Origin: Fodinicola feengrottensis | GTDB taxonomy: Bacteria > Actinomycetota > Actinomycetes > Mycobacteriales > HKI-0501 | Reading direction: 5' to 3' | NCBI RefSeq assembly: GCF_010993775.1 | Contig: NZ_WOTO01000002.1 | Location: 186,001-250,000, forward strand | DNA length: 64,000 bases | Shown: one piece after another, positions 8,771-19,412 of the stretch | How positions within the stretch are numbered: position 1 is the stretch's first letter | Layout of the letters: each line of letters begins with the position of its first letter | Notes under the pieces: generated by a model | Told to the model about the DNA's origin: nothing | Seen by the model: only the letters and a program-made list of their open reading frames with translations | The model's database searches: none | Program-made: the position numbers and the translations under genes

Positions 8771-9784
8771 TCAGCTGTCCTCCCACTGCAACCGGTCGAT
8801 GGTGTCCAGGATGCGATCCACGCTGGGAAGGTGATGTTCTTCGAGATTCGGTGCCGGGTAAGGAATGTCGAAACCGGCTACTCGCAGGATCGGAGCGTGC
8901 AGATAGTGGAAGCACTGCTCAGTCAACCGTGCCGCGACTTCCGCGCCATAGCCGCAAAATCGGCTGGCTTCGTGGACGACGACGGCCCGGCCGGTACGCC
9001 GAACGGACGCCGCGACGGTCTTGTCGTCGAAAGGGGAGAGGCTGCGCAGATCGATGACCTCGACACTGCGGTCAGCCTCCTGCGCTGCCTCCAACGCGGT
9101 ACCGAGGGTGCCACCGTACGTGATGAGGGTGACATCGGTGCCCGTCCGGCGAATCACCGCACCGTCCACAGTGGAGCCGGTGTGGTCGAGCGTGACGGCT
9201 TCCTTCGACCAGTAGCGGCGTTTGGGTTCCAGGAAAATCACCGGGTCTGGACAGTCGATCGCCTGCCGGAGCAGCGCGTACGCGTCGCCAGCAGTGCCCG
9301 GGGTTACCACCCGCAGGCCCGCGGTGTGCGTGTAATAGGCCTCGGACGAATCACAGTGATGCTCGACGCCACCAATGCCGCCGCCGTACGGAATGCGAAT
9401 GACGATCGGCAGCGCGATCTTGCCTTTCGTCCGGTTGTGGAGCTTCGCTAGATGGCTGGTGATCTGTTCGAAAGCGGGGTAGGCGAAGGCGTCGAACTGC
9501 ATCTCGATCACCGGCCGTAGGCCGTTCATGGCCATCCCGATCGCGGTGCCGACAATGCCGGCCTCGGCCAGCGGAGTGTCGAACACCCGGGCCGGCCCGA
9601 AGGTCGCTGCGAGCCCGTCGGTCACCCGGAAAACCCCGCCAAGCTTTGCTACGTCCTCGCCGAAAACAAGGACTCGGTCGTCGTCACGCAACGCGTCGGC
9701 CAAAGCGCGGTTGAGTGCGGCCTCCATGGTCACCGCGGAGGCTACTGGTGCCGCCTCGACGACCTGTTCCGCCACGATCGTCAT
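8771..9784 (-). CDS. bkdB: Branched-chain 2-oxoacid dehydrogenase E1 beta subunit
   Basis: An intact 337-residue transketolase-type subunit. It has VFGEDVAKLGGVFRVTDGL near residue 40, the EAGIVGTAIGMA and EMQFDAFAYPAFEQI segments, GGGIGGVEHHCDS, and the C-terminal domain with VVHEASRFCGYGAEVAA. With E1 alpha it forms the thiamine-diphosphate decarboxylase that acylates E2 with branched 2-oxoacids from Val, Leu and Ile, feeding branched acyl-CoA primers for fatty acids. It overlaps the E1-alpha stop by ATGA and ends immediately before the E2 start. Confidence 0.93.
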   Translation of the reverse strand: MTIVAEQVVEAAPVASAVTMEAALNRALADALRDDDRVLVFGEDVAKLGGVFRVTDGLAATFGPARVFDTPLAEAGIVGTAIGMAMNGLRPVIEMQFDAFAYPAFEQITSHLAKLHNRTKGKIALPIVIRIPYGGGIGGVEHHCDSSEAYYTHTAGLRVVTPGTAGDAYALLRQAIDCPDPVIFLEPKRRYWSKEAVTLDHTGSTVDGAVIRRTGTDVTLITYGGTLGTALEAAQEADRSVEVIDLRSLSPFDDKTVAASVRRTGRAVVVHEASRFCGYGAEVAARLTEQCFHYLHAPILRVAGFDIPYPAPNLEEHHLPSVDRILDTIDRLQWEDS

Positions 9785-10851
9785 CGCGACTCCTCAGCCA
9801 GTTCCTGCTGCTGCGCGCGCAGCTCGGGCGTCTGTTCGGCGTAGACGTACCGAAAAAGGTCAGCCGGGTCGAGTACGGCGTCCACGTTCATCCGCTGCCG
9901 CAAGGCGGCCGCCTCGGCCTCGGCCTCCGCATCGAGTGCGGCGATCCTGTCGGCATCCAGGAGGCCGCGATCGGTGAGATAGCGGGTAAGTCTGGTGAGC
10001 GGGTCACGTGCGAGCCACTGCCGCACTTCCTCCGCCGGTCGATAGCGGGTCGCGTCGTCGGCGTTGGTGTGGGCCTCTATCCGGTACGTCACCGCCTCGA
10101 TCAACGTCGGCCCGTCCCCAGCGGCAGCGCGAGCGATCGCGACGGAGACGGCGCGGTAGACGGCGGCCGGATCGTTGCCATCAATGAGCATCGCGGGAAC
10201 GCCATAACCGATTCCCTTGGCCGCCAACGAAGGTGCCGCGGTCTGTTGGGCGAGCGGAACGCTGATGGCATAGCCGTTGTTCTGTACGAAGAACACTACC
10301 GGCGCTTTCCAGACACCAGCGAAGTTCAGCGCCTCGTGAGTATCACCCTCGCTGGTGGCGCCGTCGCCAAGCATGACCAGCGCGACGGTGTCCTCGCCCT
10401 TGAGGGTGGCCGCGTGGCCGACACCGACGGCGTGCAGGGTGTTGGTCGCCAGCGGTGTGCATTGCGGGGCGACCAGATGCTCGTACGGGTCGTAGCCGCA
10501 GTGCCAGTCCCCGCGCAGCAGCAGCGTCAGGACCTCGACCGGATCGACACCGCGCGCCACCACTGCCATCGAGTCCCGATAAGTGGGGAAAAGCCAGTCC
10601 TGGGGCCGCAAAGCCAGCGCGGCGCCGATCTCGCTGGCCTCTTGCCCTCGCGCGGACGGGTAGACCGCCAGCCGGCCCTGCTTCGTCAATGCCGTCGCCT
10701 GCGCGTCGAACCGGCGCGCCAGCACGATGGCTCGATGCAGCGCCACCAACACCTCGTCGCTCGGCATGCTCCATAAGGCGTCGGGAACCGGCTGGCCGTC
10801 GGCGTCGATCAGGGCCACCGGACTTTCGGTGGGGAGCAGCGATGTGGTCAC
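9781..10851 (-). CDS. bkdA: Branched-chain 2-oxoacid dehydrogenase E1 alpha subunit
   Basis: An intact subunit of about 356 residues. The thiamine-diphosphate motif is complete (GDGATSEGDTHEALNFAGVW followed by the VQNN end). The phosphorylatable-loop region EAHTNADDATRYR is also present. The frame is open far upstream, but the GTG at 10851 is chosen because GGAG lies 6 nt before it and family similarity begins just after. It is the first gene of bkdA-bkdB-bkdC, divergent from an Lrp-type regulator across 120 bp. This mirrors bkdR-bkd arrangements in which amino acids induce the operon. Confidence 0.92.
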   Translation of the reverse strand: MTTSLLPTESPVALIDADGQPVPDALWSMPSDEVLVALHRAIVLARRFDAQATALTKQGRLAVYPSARGQEASEIGAALALRPQDWLFPTYRDSMAVVARGVDPVEVLTLLLRGDWHCGYDPYEHLVAPQCTPLATNTLHAVGVGHAATLKGEDTVALVMLGDGATSEGDTHEALNFAGVWKAPVVFFVQNNGYAISVPLAQQTAAPSLAAKGIGYGVPAMLIDGNDPAAVYRAVSVAIARAAAGDGPTLIEAVTYRIEAHTNADDATRYRPAEEVRQWLARDPLTRLTRYLTDRGLLDADRIAALDAEAEAEAAALRQRMNVDAVLDPADLFRYVYAEQTPELRAQQQELAEESR

Positions 10852-10971
10852 CAGGCGCTCCGATCTGCGAAAAGACGAGTAGCCGCCAGTCTGGGCGTGT
10901 GAGCGCAGAACATCTAGCGTGGGCAAGCAAGCGTAGACAAATACGAACTGAGGCTCGTACGCTCTGGAATT

Positions 10972-11443
10972 ATGGCTACCGAAGCTGACTCTTCGTCCGG
11001 TTCGGCTGGACAACCGGTCGCTCTCGACGACGTTGATCTGCGGTTGTTGGCGCAGTTGCAGGTCGAGGGGCGGCTGTCGATGCGGGCGCTGGCCGAGCGC
11101 GTACACATCTCCCGTGCCGGTTGTTATGCCCGAGTGGAACGCCTGCAGCGCGAGGGCGTGATCACCGGCTATGCGGCGATCGTCAATCCCCGCAAGCTCG
11201 GCCGGACGGTGTCCGCGCACATCCACGTGAAGATTCGCCAGCACTCCTGGAAAAAACGTCCGGCAAGCACTGCGACGGGTGCCGGAGGTCGAACACGGGG
11301 CGCTGGTGTCCGGCGACAACGACCTGGTCTTGTTTGTCCGTACTCGTGACGCCGAGAGCCTGCGCGATCTGGTCTTGGAGCGACTGCAAATGATGGAGGA
11401 TGTGCTTTCTACCCACACGATCCTGGTCTTCGACGAGCTCTGA
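10972..11443 (+). CDS. Lrp/AsnC family regulator of the bkd operon (frameshifted)
   Basis: The N-terminal winged-helix domain (LDDVDLRLLAQLQVEGRLSM, then RALAERVHISRAGCYARVE) is typical of Lrp regulators. It is followed by the RAM ligand-binding domain. The frame stops early only because the A-run at 11251-11256 has six A; with five, the frame reads HSWKNVRQALRRVPEVEHG through GDNDLVLFVRTRD to LVFDEL and TGA at 11443, about 157 residues, the normal length. It is divergent from bkdA and presumably senses branched-chain amino acids or ketoacids to control it (known for BkdR-type proteins, inferred here). Confidence 0.88.
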
Positions 11444-11526
11444 ACTTCGCTTTAAACGACAAATCACCGCCATAAGGGGCGAAGGCTTTTCAATCAGCTA
11501 AGCCAATGCTAGCGTGACGGCCCAGT

Positions 11527-11540
11527 TGGGAGCGCTCCCA
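11527..11540. promoter_or_regulatory. CebR-type operator upstream of GH12
   Basis: The perfect 14-bp palindrome TGGGAGCGCTCCCA lies 16 bp before the GH12 start. It is the consensus box of the actinobacterial cellobiose-responsive LacI repressor CebR. The same box occurs before the GH6 gene, and the CebR-like gene lies between them. Confidence 0.9.
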
Positions 11541-11555
11541 GAAAGGGCGGAAACC

Positions 11556-12321
11556 ATGACGCTACGAAATCGCTTTGTCACGCTGGCGGCGCTGGTGTCG
11601 ATCGGACTCGGCGCTTTATCGACTCCGGCCGTGGCAGCCACGACACTCTGTCATTCGCAGACAGCCTCGGTGGCCGGCGGCACGTACATCGTGCAGAACG
11701 ACGAGTGGAACTCCTCCGCGAACGAATGCATCAGCACCAGCGGCGGCGCCGACTTCGCGGTGGTGAACTCGTCGATGAACAGCCCGACCGGTCAACCGCC
11801 CGCTGGATATCCGTCCATTTACAAGGGATGTCACTGGGGCGCCTGTACGCCGAACAGCGGTTTCCCGATCCAGGTTTCGGCACTGTCCGCTGGAAAAGTC
11901 ACCACCAGTTGGAGCACTAGCCAGCCCGCCGGCAGCAACGTGTACGACGTTGCTTACGACGTTTGGTATAACCAAAGCGCTTCGACCAGTGGGCAACCAA
12001 ACGGCACTGAGGTGATGATTTGGTTTGGCGCACAACGGAAACGTTGGCCCGGCCGGTTCGAAGGTCGGGACAGTGACAGTTGGGGGAGTGCAGTACGACG
12101 TTTGGTACGCGCGGCAGTCGGGGTGGAATCTCGTTTCGTACGCGCGAACCAACCCGACGACCTCGGTGAACGACATCGACGTTCATGACCTGACTGCCGA
12201 CTCGGTCGGGCGCGGTTACCTCCAGAACTCGTGGTGGCTGATCGACGTCGAAGCGGGTTTTGAGCTTTGGAAGGGCGGAACAGGCCTCGCCACGCATTCG
12301 TTTTCAGTGACGGTGAACTGA
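11556..12321 (+). CDS. Secreted GH12 endoglucanase (frameshifted)
   Basis: A cellulase of about 254 residues in glycoside hydrolase family 12. The ATG at 11556 opens a signal peptide (basic MTLRNR, hydrophobic core, cut near PAVA-AT). GH12 sequence follows, including DEWNSSANECIS and the nucleophile-strand region NGTEVMIW. At about 12018-12024 one extra T (TGGTTTGG) breaks the frame. The neighbouring frame continues LAHNGNVGPAGSKVG and ends with WWLIDVEAGFELWKGG, which holds the acid/base Glu region. No carbohydrate-binding module is present. A CebR box overlaps the 5' region, so cellobiose-dependent induction is expected. Confidence 0.88.
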
Positions 12322-12322
12322 G

Positions 12323-13364
12323 CTACGTCGATTGCCGGATGACCAGCCGCGTGGGCAGGATCAGCGTGGCCGGCCGGCCGTCCGGCCATCAGGCTGAGCA
12401 ACATCTTGGCCATTTCCGCGCCGAGTGCCTGGACAGGCTGGTGAACAGTTGTCAGCGGCGGATGGGTGGTCAGCGCGGTGGCGCGATCGTCGAATCCGAC
12501 CACGGCTACGTCCTGCGGGATCCGTCGACCGCGCTCATGGAGGACGCCGAGTGCGGCCGCCGCCATCGAGTCAGCAGCGACGAAAACCGCGTCCAGGTCC
12601 GGAAATCGGTCCAGGAGGTCGGCCATCGCACGTACGGCCGAGGCTGCGGTGAAATCGGCGTTCGCCACCCGATGCGCGGGCAGGCCCGCCGAGCCGAGCG
12701 CGTCCCGGAATCCGTGGTAGCGGGCCACTCCCACGTCCATGTCCATCGGCCCGGTGACGGTGGCGATGCGTTGGCGGCCGGTGGTGACCAGGTGCTCGAC
12801 GGCTTGCCGGGCGCCACCGCGATTATCGGCGTCGACGTAGTGCGGCGGCTCTACTCCGAGCGGCTTTCCGCCGTAGACGACCGGGACGTCGGCCTGCTCC
12901 GCCAGCTCGTACAGCGGATCCTCACCATGTAAGGAAAGCAGCATTATGCCGTCCACTCGGCGTGAGCTCAGCTGACGGCGCAGTCGGTTCCGCTCCCGAA
13001 CGCTGGCCCCGAGCACCAGCATCAGTTCCAGGTCGGACTCGGCCAGCACCGTGTCGATGCCGACGATCACCTCGGAGAAGAACGGATGTTCGGTGAACAG
13101 CCGCGGATTCGCGTCGGAGATCGCCAAAGCGACAGCATCATTGCGTTGCGTGACAAGGGAACGGGCCGCACGGCTCGGCACGTATTGCAGCTCTTCGATC
13201 GCCTTAAGGACTTTTTCGTGTGCGGCTGGGCTGACATGGGCTCCCCCGTTTATCACCCGCGATGCCGTACCGCGGGAGACACCGGCCAGCCGGGCCACCT
13301 CGTCGATCGTCGGTTGTCCCGCTCCGGCCACCTCTGCCCACCCTCCCGTGTCGTCACCCAACAA
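12323..13364 (-). CDS. LacI family repressor, CebR-like (frameshifted at C-terminus)
   Basis: A LacI-type regulator of about 346 residues. The HTH reads IDEVARLAGVSRGTASRVI at about residues 20-38 and the hinge helix has PSRAARSLV. A periplasmic-binding-like effector domain follows, ending in VAVVGFDDRATALTTHPPLT. The last 17 codons are out of frame because GGCC is repeated once too often (12368-12380); with one copy fewer the protein ends PATLILPTRLVIRQST at TAG 12325-12323. It lies between the two cellulase genes, each of which carries a TGGGAGCGCTCCCA box. Cellobiose or another cello-oligosaccharide is the likely inducer. The start is probably the TTG at 13364. Confidence 0.88.
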
Positions 13365-13378
13365 GCCCCCGTCGGCTC

Positions 13379-13407
13379 TCGACCAATGCCCAAGGCCACA
13401 CTATAGT
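13379..13407 (+). promoter_or_regulatory. Sigma-A-like promoter of the GH6 gene
   Basis: TCGACC (13379-13384) and TATAGT (13402-13407) are separated by 17 bp and lie directly upstream of the CebR box at 13415. Repressor bound there would cover the transcription start. Assigned from consensus and spacing only. Confidence 0.55.
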
Positions 13408-13414
13408 CCGTTCA

Positions 13415-13428
13415 TGGGAGCGCTCCCA
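13415..13428. promoter_or_regulatory. CebR-type operator upstream of GH6
   Basis: A second perfect TGGGAGCGCTCCCA box. It sits between the LacI gene and the divergent GH6 gene, 8 bp downstream of the TATAGT -10 element and 25 bp before the GH6 start. It can serve both repression of the cellulase and autoregulation of the repressor. Confidence 0.9.
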
Positions 13429-13453
13429 AAAAGGTCCTTCCGGAGGTGCCGTG

Positions 13454-14473
13454 ATGGAAATCTTTCGAACTGGTCGTCCCGAAATCGGCCGGTGCGGGTT
13501 CCGCCTGGCCGCCGCAGCCGCTGTCCTTGTCGCCGCGCTCGGCGCGGCTGGATCGGCGTCCGGAGCGGAGCTGGTCGGCGCCCGGCCGCACAGCCCCATC
13601 GAGATGACGAACGGGTTCTACGTGGACCCGGAGTCCCACCCGGCTACCTGGGCTCGGGACCACGCCGACGACTCGCGGGCGCCGGCCATCGCATCGGCGA
13701 TCGGCAGCAAGCCAATCGCTCGCTGGTTCGGGAACTGGAGCGGTGATATCTCCTCGGCGGTCTCCGGGTTCGTTGGCGCCGCGGCGAACGTGGATCAGCT
13801 TCCGGTTTTGGTGGCGTACAACATTCCCGGCCGCGACTGTGGGGGCAATTCCAGTGGCGGAGCCGGCAGCCCGGAGGCGTACCGGGCCTGGATTTCGACT
13901 TTTGCCGCCGCTATCGGCGATCTGCCGGCCGTGGTGGTGATCGAGCCCGATGCGCTGCCGCAGCTGGACTGCCTGCCCACGGACGGCGATCGGCAGGTGC
14001 GTACGGACATGATCAACTACGCCACCACACAGTTCCGGGACAAGTCGCCGAACACTTGGGCATACCTGGATGCGGGCAATGCCGGCTGGATGTCGGCGGA
14101 TGTGATGGCCCCCCGGCTGGAGGCCGCCGGCCTCCGCAACGTCCGTGGTTTTTCTGACAATGTCTCAAATTTCTACACAACCGAGCAGTCAATAGGCTTC
14201 TCCAACGCGGTGGATGACCAATTGTCCAGCCGGTACGGCTACACCACGCCGTTTGTGATTGATGTCGGTCGCAACGGCAACGGCGCGAACGGACAGTGGT
14301 GCAACCCGGCCGGACGCAAGCTCGGCGAAGATAGCCGCACCGGAGGTGGCGCGGAAATGCTCCTGTGGGTGAAGGTGCCCGGCGATTCCGACGGTACGTG
14401 CGGCAGTGCGCCTTCGGTGCCGGCGGGCCAGTTCTCGCCGGACCTCGCGACTCATCTCATCAACGGAAACTGA
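13454..14473 (+). CDS. Secreted GH6 cellulase
   Basis: An intact 339-residue glycoside hydrolase family 6 enzyme. The ATG at 13454 follows GGAGGT. A signal peptide spans about residues 1-38 (hydrophobic RLAAAAAVLVAALGAAG, cleavage near ASG-AE). Catalytic landmarks are present: YNIPGRDCGG with Asp128, and VVIEPDALPQ with the proton-donor Asp166, plus the family segment AYLDAGNAGW. Length and lack of tunnel-forming insertions point to an endoglucanase (Cel6A-like) rather than a cellobiohydrolase, but this is inference. There is no cellulose-binding module. It is controlled by the CebR box at 13415 and works with the GH12 enzyme. Confidence 0.93.
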   Translation: MEIFRTGRPEIGRCGFRLAAAAAVLVAALGAAGSASGAELVGARPHSPIEMTNGFYVDPESHPATWARDHADDSRAPAIASAIGSKPIARWFGNWSGDISSAVSGFVGAAANVDQLPVLVAYNIPGRDCGGNSSGGAGSPEAYRAWISTFAAAIGDLPAVVVIEPDALPQLDCLPTDGDRQVRTDMINYATTQFRDKSPNTWAYLDAGNAGWMSADVMAPRLEAAGLRNVRGFSDNVSNFYTTEQSIGFSNAVDDQLSSRYGYTTPFVIDVGRNGNGANGQWCNPAGRKLGEDSRTGGGAEMLLWVKVPGDSDGTCGSAPSVPAGQFSPDLATHLINGN

Positions 14474-14530
14474 GGCGCTGGCGATGACCGAACGCAGGGG
14501 GCTGGGCATTATGGATGGCGCTATTTGCGC

Positions 14531-15088
14531 CTAGACAACTTTCCGGGCTGCACGCAGTCGCCAGGCGAGGGCGATCAGCGCGATGCCGTAGATGACGGCG
14601 TACGCGCCGATGATGAGCGCGATGCCGTAAGCACCGGCGAGCGGTTGGACGAGGATCAAGATCCCGGCGAGCACGGACAGCGCGCCGACCACGATCACCA
14701 GCACGCTTGCCGATCCCACGACCCGGCGCATGGACAGCGCGGCGGCAATTTCCAGCACGCCGGTCACTACTGCCCAGATGCCGACCAGCGTGACGAGGAC
14801 GAGGACTGTCAGGCCCGGCCAGAGCAGCGCCAGGATGCCGGCGACAATGCCCAGCGCCCCGAGCCCCACGTAACCCCAACGGGCCGTGGTCGCGCCGTGC
14901 TGGAACGCGTGCACGATCGCGCTGATGCCATCGACCAGCACGTACGCGCCGAAAAGCACCGCCAGCGTGAGAATGGAGATGGTCGGCCAGACCAGCGCGA
15001 CCACTCCGAAGAGAACGGCGAGCAGGCCGCGAAGCCCCACCATTGGCCAGGCTGGGGACAGCTGTGCGACACCGCTGGTTTCGGCCAT
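14531..15088 (-). CDS. HdeD-like (DUF308) membrane protein
   Basis: A 185-residue protein made of about six membrane helices in three repeated pairs (LRGLLAVLFGVVALVWP, GALGIVAGILALLWPGLTVL, VGALSVLAGILILVQPLAG). The recurrent G-x-x-x-L-x-P turn is characteristic of HdeD/DUF308 proteins. The start at 15088 follows GGAGG. Family members include the E. coli acid-resistance protein HdeD, but in actinobacteria their role is unknown. It stands alone, convergent with the GH6 gene. Confidence 0.85.
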   Translation of the reverse strand: MAETSGVAQLSPAWPMVGLRGLLAVLFGVVALVWPTISILTLAVLFGAYVLVDGISAIVHAFQHGATTARWGYVGLGALGIVAGILALLWPGLTVLVLVTLVGIWAVVTGVLEIAAALSMRRVVGSASVLVIVVGALSVLAGILILVQPLAGAYGIALIIGAYAVIYGIALIALAWRLRAARKVV

Positions 15089-15140
15089 CAGGCACCTCCG
15101 GTAGGACGGATATGCCGGATTATGCACCATCTTGGAGCGA

Positions 15141-15796
15141 CTAGCTGTCCTCAATGTTGATGCCGAGCGCGCCGGCGAGTGTGTACGTCAGCGCCACCAG
15201 GTCGGCGCCGGACACGGTGGCGCCGGCGAGGCTCGACACTCCGCCGAGATGTGCCAGCACACAGCCAGTGAGGCGGGTGCCGGTCATTTTCGCGTGCGAG
15301 AACTGCGCGCCGGTCAGGTCGCAGTTGACGAACCGGGCGCCGGTGAGATCGGCGTTCTGGAAATCCGCACGGGTGAGCACGCAGTCCTCGAAGAGGACGT
15401 TTTGGAAGGCGGGTGAAACGAAAAGACGACAGGTCGGCGCGGCAGTCAGTGATCGCCACCTCGCGCAAGGCGCCGTCCACCCAGTGCAGCCCGGTCATTC
15501 GGTCGGCGGACAAGTGCACGATGCAGAGACGACTTGACCGTACGGAGGTTGGCCAGATCCGAGCTCTCCAGCAGGCAGTCGGTGAAAGACGCCCGCTCCA
15601 GCCGGGTGTTGCTGAGGTTGGCCGTGCGGAACCGGCACTGCTCGAATTCGGCGAGCGCGGCCGTACGCCCGGAAAGGTCGGTTTCGACGAATCCGAGCCG
15701 GCGGTAGACGGCTTCGTCGGCTAGCTCGTCAGCGGCGGGGTCCAGCGCGGCTGGTGGCTTGGGTTTCGCCGGTCGCCGAGCGGGTTTGGTGGGCAC
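15141..15796 (-). CDS. Pentapeptide repeat protein (two frameshifts)
   Basis: A protein of about 218 residues whose sequence follows the A(D/N)Lxx pentapeptide code in three successive frames. The pieces are FETDLS-type repeats with FEQCRFRTANLSNTRLERAS, then LREVAITDCRADLSSFRFT, then LTRADFQNADLTGARFVNCD. Breaks lie near 15515-15530 and 15410-15416, each repaired by removing one C. The GTG at 15796 is the most plausible start, after which a Lys/Pro-rich lead precedes the repeats. Pentapeptide proteins form a right-handed beta helix, some mimicking DNA and shielding gyrase; no such partner is evident here. Confidence 0.8.
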
Positions 15797-15907
15797 GGCG
15801 TCGACGCTAGTGGACGTACATGGTGGCAGATTCGTCACTCTCTCCTTACTTAGCGATCGCTCAGGGTACGGTGCGCTGCATTGCCGTCGGCGCGAGCGGG
15901 AGGTTGA

Positions 15908-16891
<984 letters not shown>

Positions 16892-16965
16892 TGGGCAACC
16901 GGATCCACCGCTCTTGGTCCTTGAGTACGGGGACTGTGGCCCTTCGACCGCGTGGCGAGTAGCGG

Positions 16966-18174
16966 CTAAAGTCCGATCGCGGCGGCCAGCTGGGTGGGGC
17001 GAAGGACGCGCAACAGCGCCTCTCCAGGAGGTAGTAATCGCCGTAGGGGACGGAAATCTCGACGCCGTCCTCGCTGGGCCGGTTGCGCGTACAGCGGGCG
17101 ACGATCGCGTCGGCGCGGGTGGATGTGGTGGTCAGGCAGGTGCGGCAAAGCGCGGTAAGGATGTCCAACGCCCGGGTTTGGTAAATCGGACGACGCGAAA
17201 CACGCGCAAGATCCAACAAACCGCAAGCCATCACAGCTCCGGCCGAAGCGTCCTTGATGTCATGAGGTGCCTGTGGGGCGCGGTAGTCCCAGACCGGCAC
17301 ATGGTCGGGTGTGAGTACGCTCAGCGCGAAGTCGGCGAGTTTCCTGGCGGTGGCCAGGAATTCCGGGTAGCCGGTCCGCCTGTACATGGTGGTGAAGCCG
17401 TAGATTCCCCAGGCCTGACCGCGAGACCAACACGAGGTGGGGCTGTAACCCTGCACGGTGTTCGGCCCGATCGGTGCCCCGGTGACCGGGTCAAAATCGA
17501 AGACATGCGGAGTCGAGCCGTCCGGTCGGTCGTACGAAGTTGTGCTGGGTCGTACGAGCGTGGGCGATCGCGATGTCGAGATATTTCGGATCGCCGGTTT
17601 GCTGGCTGGCGAAGGAAAGCAGGTCGAGGTTCATCAGCGTGTCCATGATTGCCCGGCCAGCGTTGCCGGAAGTGCCCAACGCTCCCCAGGCCCGGATGAA
17701 ACGGCCGGCCGGGTTGTATCGCTGGATCAGCGAAGAAGCGGCCTGCAACGCGCCGGCGCGCCATTTGTCGTCGCCGGTCAGCCGCCAGCCGGTCACCCAT
17801 GAGGGAGAGAACAGAAAACCGAGGTCGTGGGTGGAGGTGTCATTCTGTCGGGGTGCCAATTTGGTCGCCGAGGCGATCGCCAGCGACTGGAAGTTCTCCT
17901 CGCCGCTGTAGATCCACGCCAACCACAGGGCACCCGCCCAGAAGCCGCCCACCCAGTCACCGTCCTGCGAGAAGGCCCATTTCTCGAACTTCGTACCGGT
18001 CGGGAACGCCGTCACGGTCGGCGCCACCGTACGAAGTTTGGACACCGCGTAAGAGGCCGCGTCGGTGAGAACTCGCGGCTCAGCGGCGGCGGCCACTGGG
18101 AATGCTGGAAGTGCCAGCGCGCCAGCGGTTCCGGTGGCACCGGCCAGCAAAGCCCGTCGGGAAACGTCCGTCAT
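16966..18174 (-). CDS. GH88-type unsaturated glucuronyl hydrolase with Tat signal (frameshifted)
   Basis: A protein of about 400 residues starting MTDVSRRALLAG, a Tat-like signal; an in-frame ATG 12 nt upstream is possible. The (alpha/alpha)6 barrel follows: KWAFSQDGDWVGGFWAGALW, then MNLDLLSFASQQTGDPKY. After a break at 17523-17530, where CGGT is duplicated, comes FVRPDGST and then GYSPTSCWSRGQAWGIYGF. A second break near 17030 precedes the C-terminus at 16966. These are the signatures of GH88/GH105 hydratases that open 4,5-unsaturated uronyl residues left by polysaccharide lyases. It is downstream of and co-directional with a LacI gene, and has its own promoter. Confidence 0.82.
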
Positions 18175-18207
18175 GTCGGCCGCCATTCGTCGGATGTACG
18201 ACAAGTG

Positions 18208-18274
18208 TGTTCGTGGATGTGAACAGGCGCTGTTGGGCTGAACAGATGCTACATACATGAAATGGCGTGGGCAA
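18208..18274 (-). promoter_or_regulatory. Promoter and inverted repeat before the GH88 gene
   Basis: On the minus strand TTGCCC (18274-18269) and TAGCAT (18251-18246) are 17 bp apart. An inverted repeat, TGTTC-N8-GAACA, at 18208-18225 lies just downstream of the expected start site, as an operator would. It does not resemble the TAGAAAGCGCTTTCTA palindrome at 19453, so a different regulator may act here. Confidence 0.45.
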
Positions 18275-18289
18275 GGCTTTGATTAAGTC

Positions 18290-19361
18290 CTAAATCCCGC
18301 GGACGGGCGCGGTGGACGCTCGTACGACCAACTCGGCTGGGACGGGGAAAATCCCGCCAGGGGGCGGAAGTTGCCGTCCCAGGGCGAGCCGTCCGGCCGT
18401 ACGCCCCGCCTCGATGAGCGGCAGCCGGACGGTGGTGAGTGCCGGCACCGCGTCCGCGCTGAAGGGGAGATCGTCGAAGCCGGCCACCGACACGTCCGCG
18501 GGCACGGTGCGGCCCTGGGATCGCAGATATAGCGCGCAGACGCCAAGGGCGATGGTGTCATTGCCGGCCACGATCGCGGTCAGGTCTGGCCGCTGGCGGA
18601 GCAGTTCAGCGGTCGCGGACTCTCCGGTGCCGCGGCTGAAGTCTCCGGACACCACTGGACAGTCGGTGCCGCCGAGGCCGTGCCGCTTCAGCGCGTCTTG
18701 GTGGCCAAGCACCCGCAGTTTCGTTGTTGTCCGGTTCGCCGGCCCGGCCACATAGCCGATCCGCCGATGACCGAGCGCGATCAGGTGGGCGGTCAGTGCC
18801 TGCCCGCCGCCGCGATTGTCGAAGTCCACAGTGGACACTCCGGCCAACGGCCCATGGTCCGCGCCGGCCAGCGGTGGCCGACCGCACAGAACCACCGTGG
18901 TTCCGGCGCTGACCAGGGCGCTGACCTGGGTCGCGACCGCGCGAAGGTGGTCGGGGGAGTCGACCGTACCGCCGGTGAGGACGACCGCGCGGGCCCGTTG
19001 GCGGCGCAACAGCGTCAAGTAACGCAACTCCCGATCCGGTGCGCCCGCGGTGTTGCCGATGATGGCCAGAACGTCGGTGCCGCCGGTCTCATCCTGGATG
19101 CCGCTCGCGATCAACCCGAAAAAACGGGTCGGCCACGTCGTTGACGATGATCCCGACCAGGTCCGAAGTGGCGGCCGCGAGTGCGCGAGCATTGCCGTTG
19201 ACGACGTAACTCAGCTCGGTGACCGCACGCTGAACCCGGGCCGCGGTGTCGAGCGCGACCGGGTAGTTGCCGTTGAGCACCCGCGACACGGTTGCCGGCG
19301 ACACGCCGGCGCGGCGGGCGACGTCGGCCAGTGTGGCCGGTGGATCGGGGTGCTGGGTCAT
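18290..19361 (-). CDS. LacI family transcriptional regulator (frameshifted)
   Basis: A regulator of about 357 residues. The HTH is ATLADVARRAGVSPATVSRV at about residues 9-28 and the hinge has NGNARALAAAT. The frame breaks at the A-run 19120-19125; with five A the protein reads VADPFFGLIASGIQ and continues through the effector domain (RRIGYVAGPANRTT, VAGFDDLPFSADAVPALTTV) to 18290. It is divergent from the seven-gene sugar operon, whose promoter carries the LacI-type palindrome at 19453-19468. It is therefore the likely repressor of that operon and perhaps of itself. GH88 follows on the same strand. Confidence 0.88.
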
Positions 19362-19412
19362 GCCGCAATCGCTTTCTGCGCGTACCGAACGCTGAGGCTA
19401 CCAAGCCGGAGG

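Noticed and set aside
11251..11256. Programmed frameshift in the Lrp gene
   Set aside because: An A6 run could be slippery, but similar one-base excesses occur in dozens of unrelated genes, so a common artefact is simpler.
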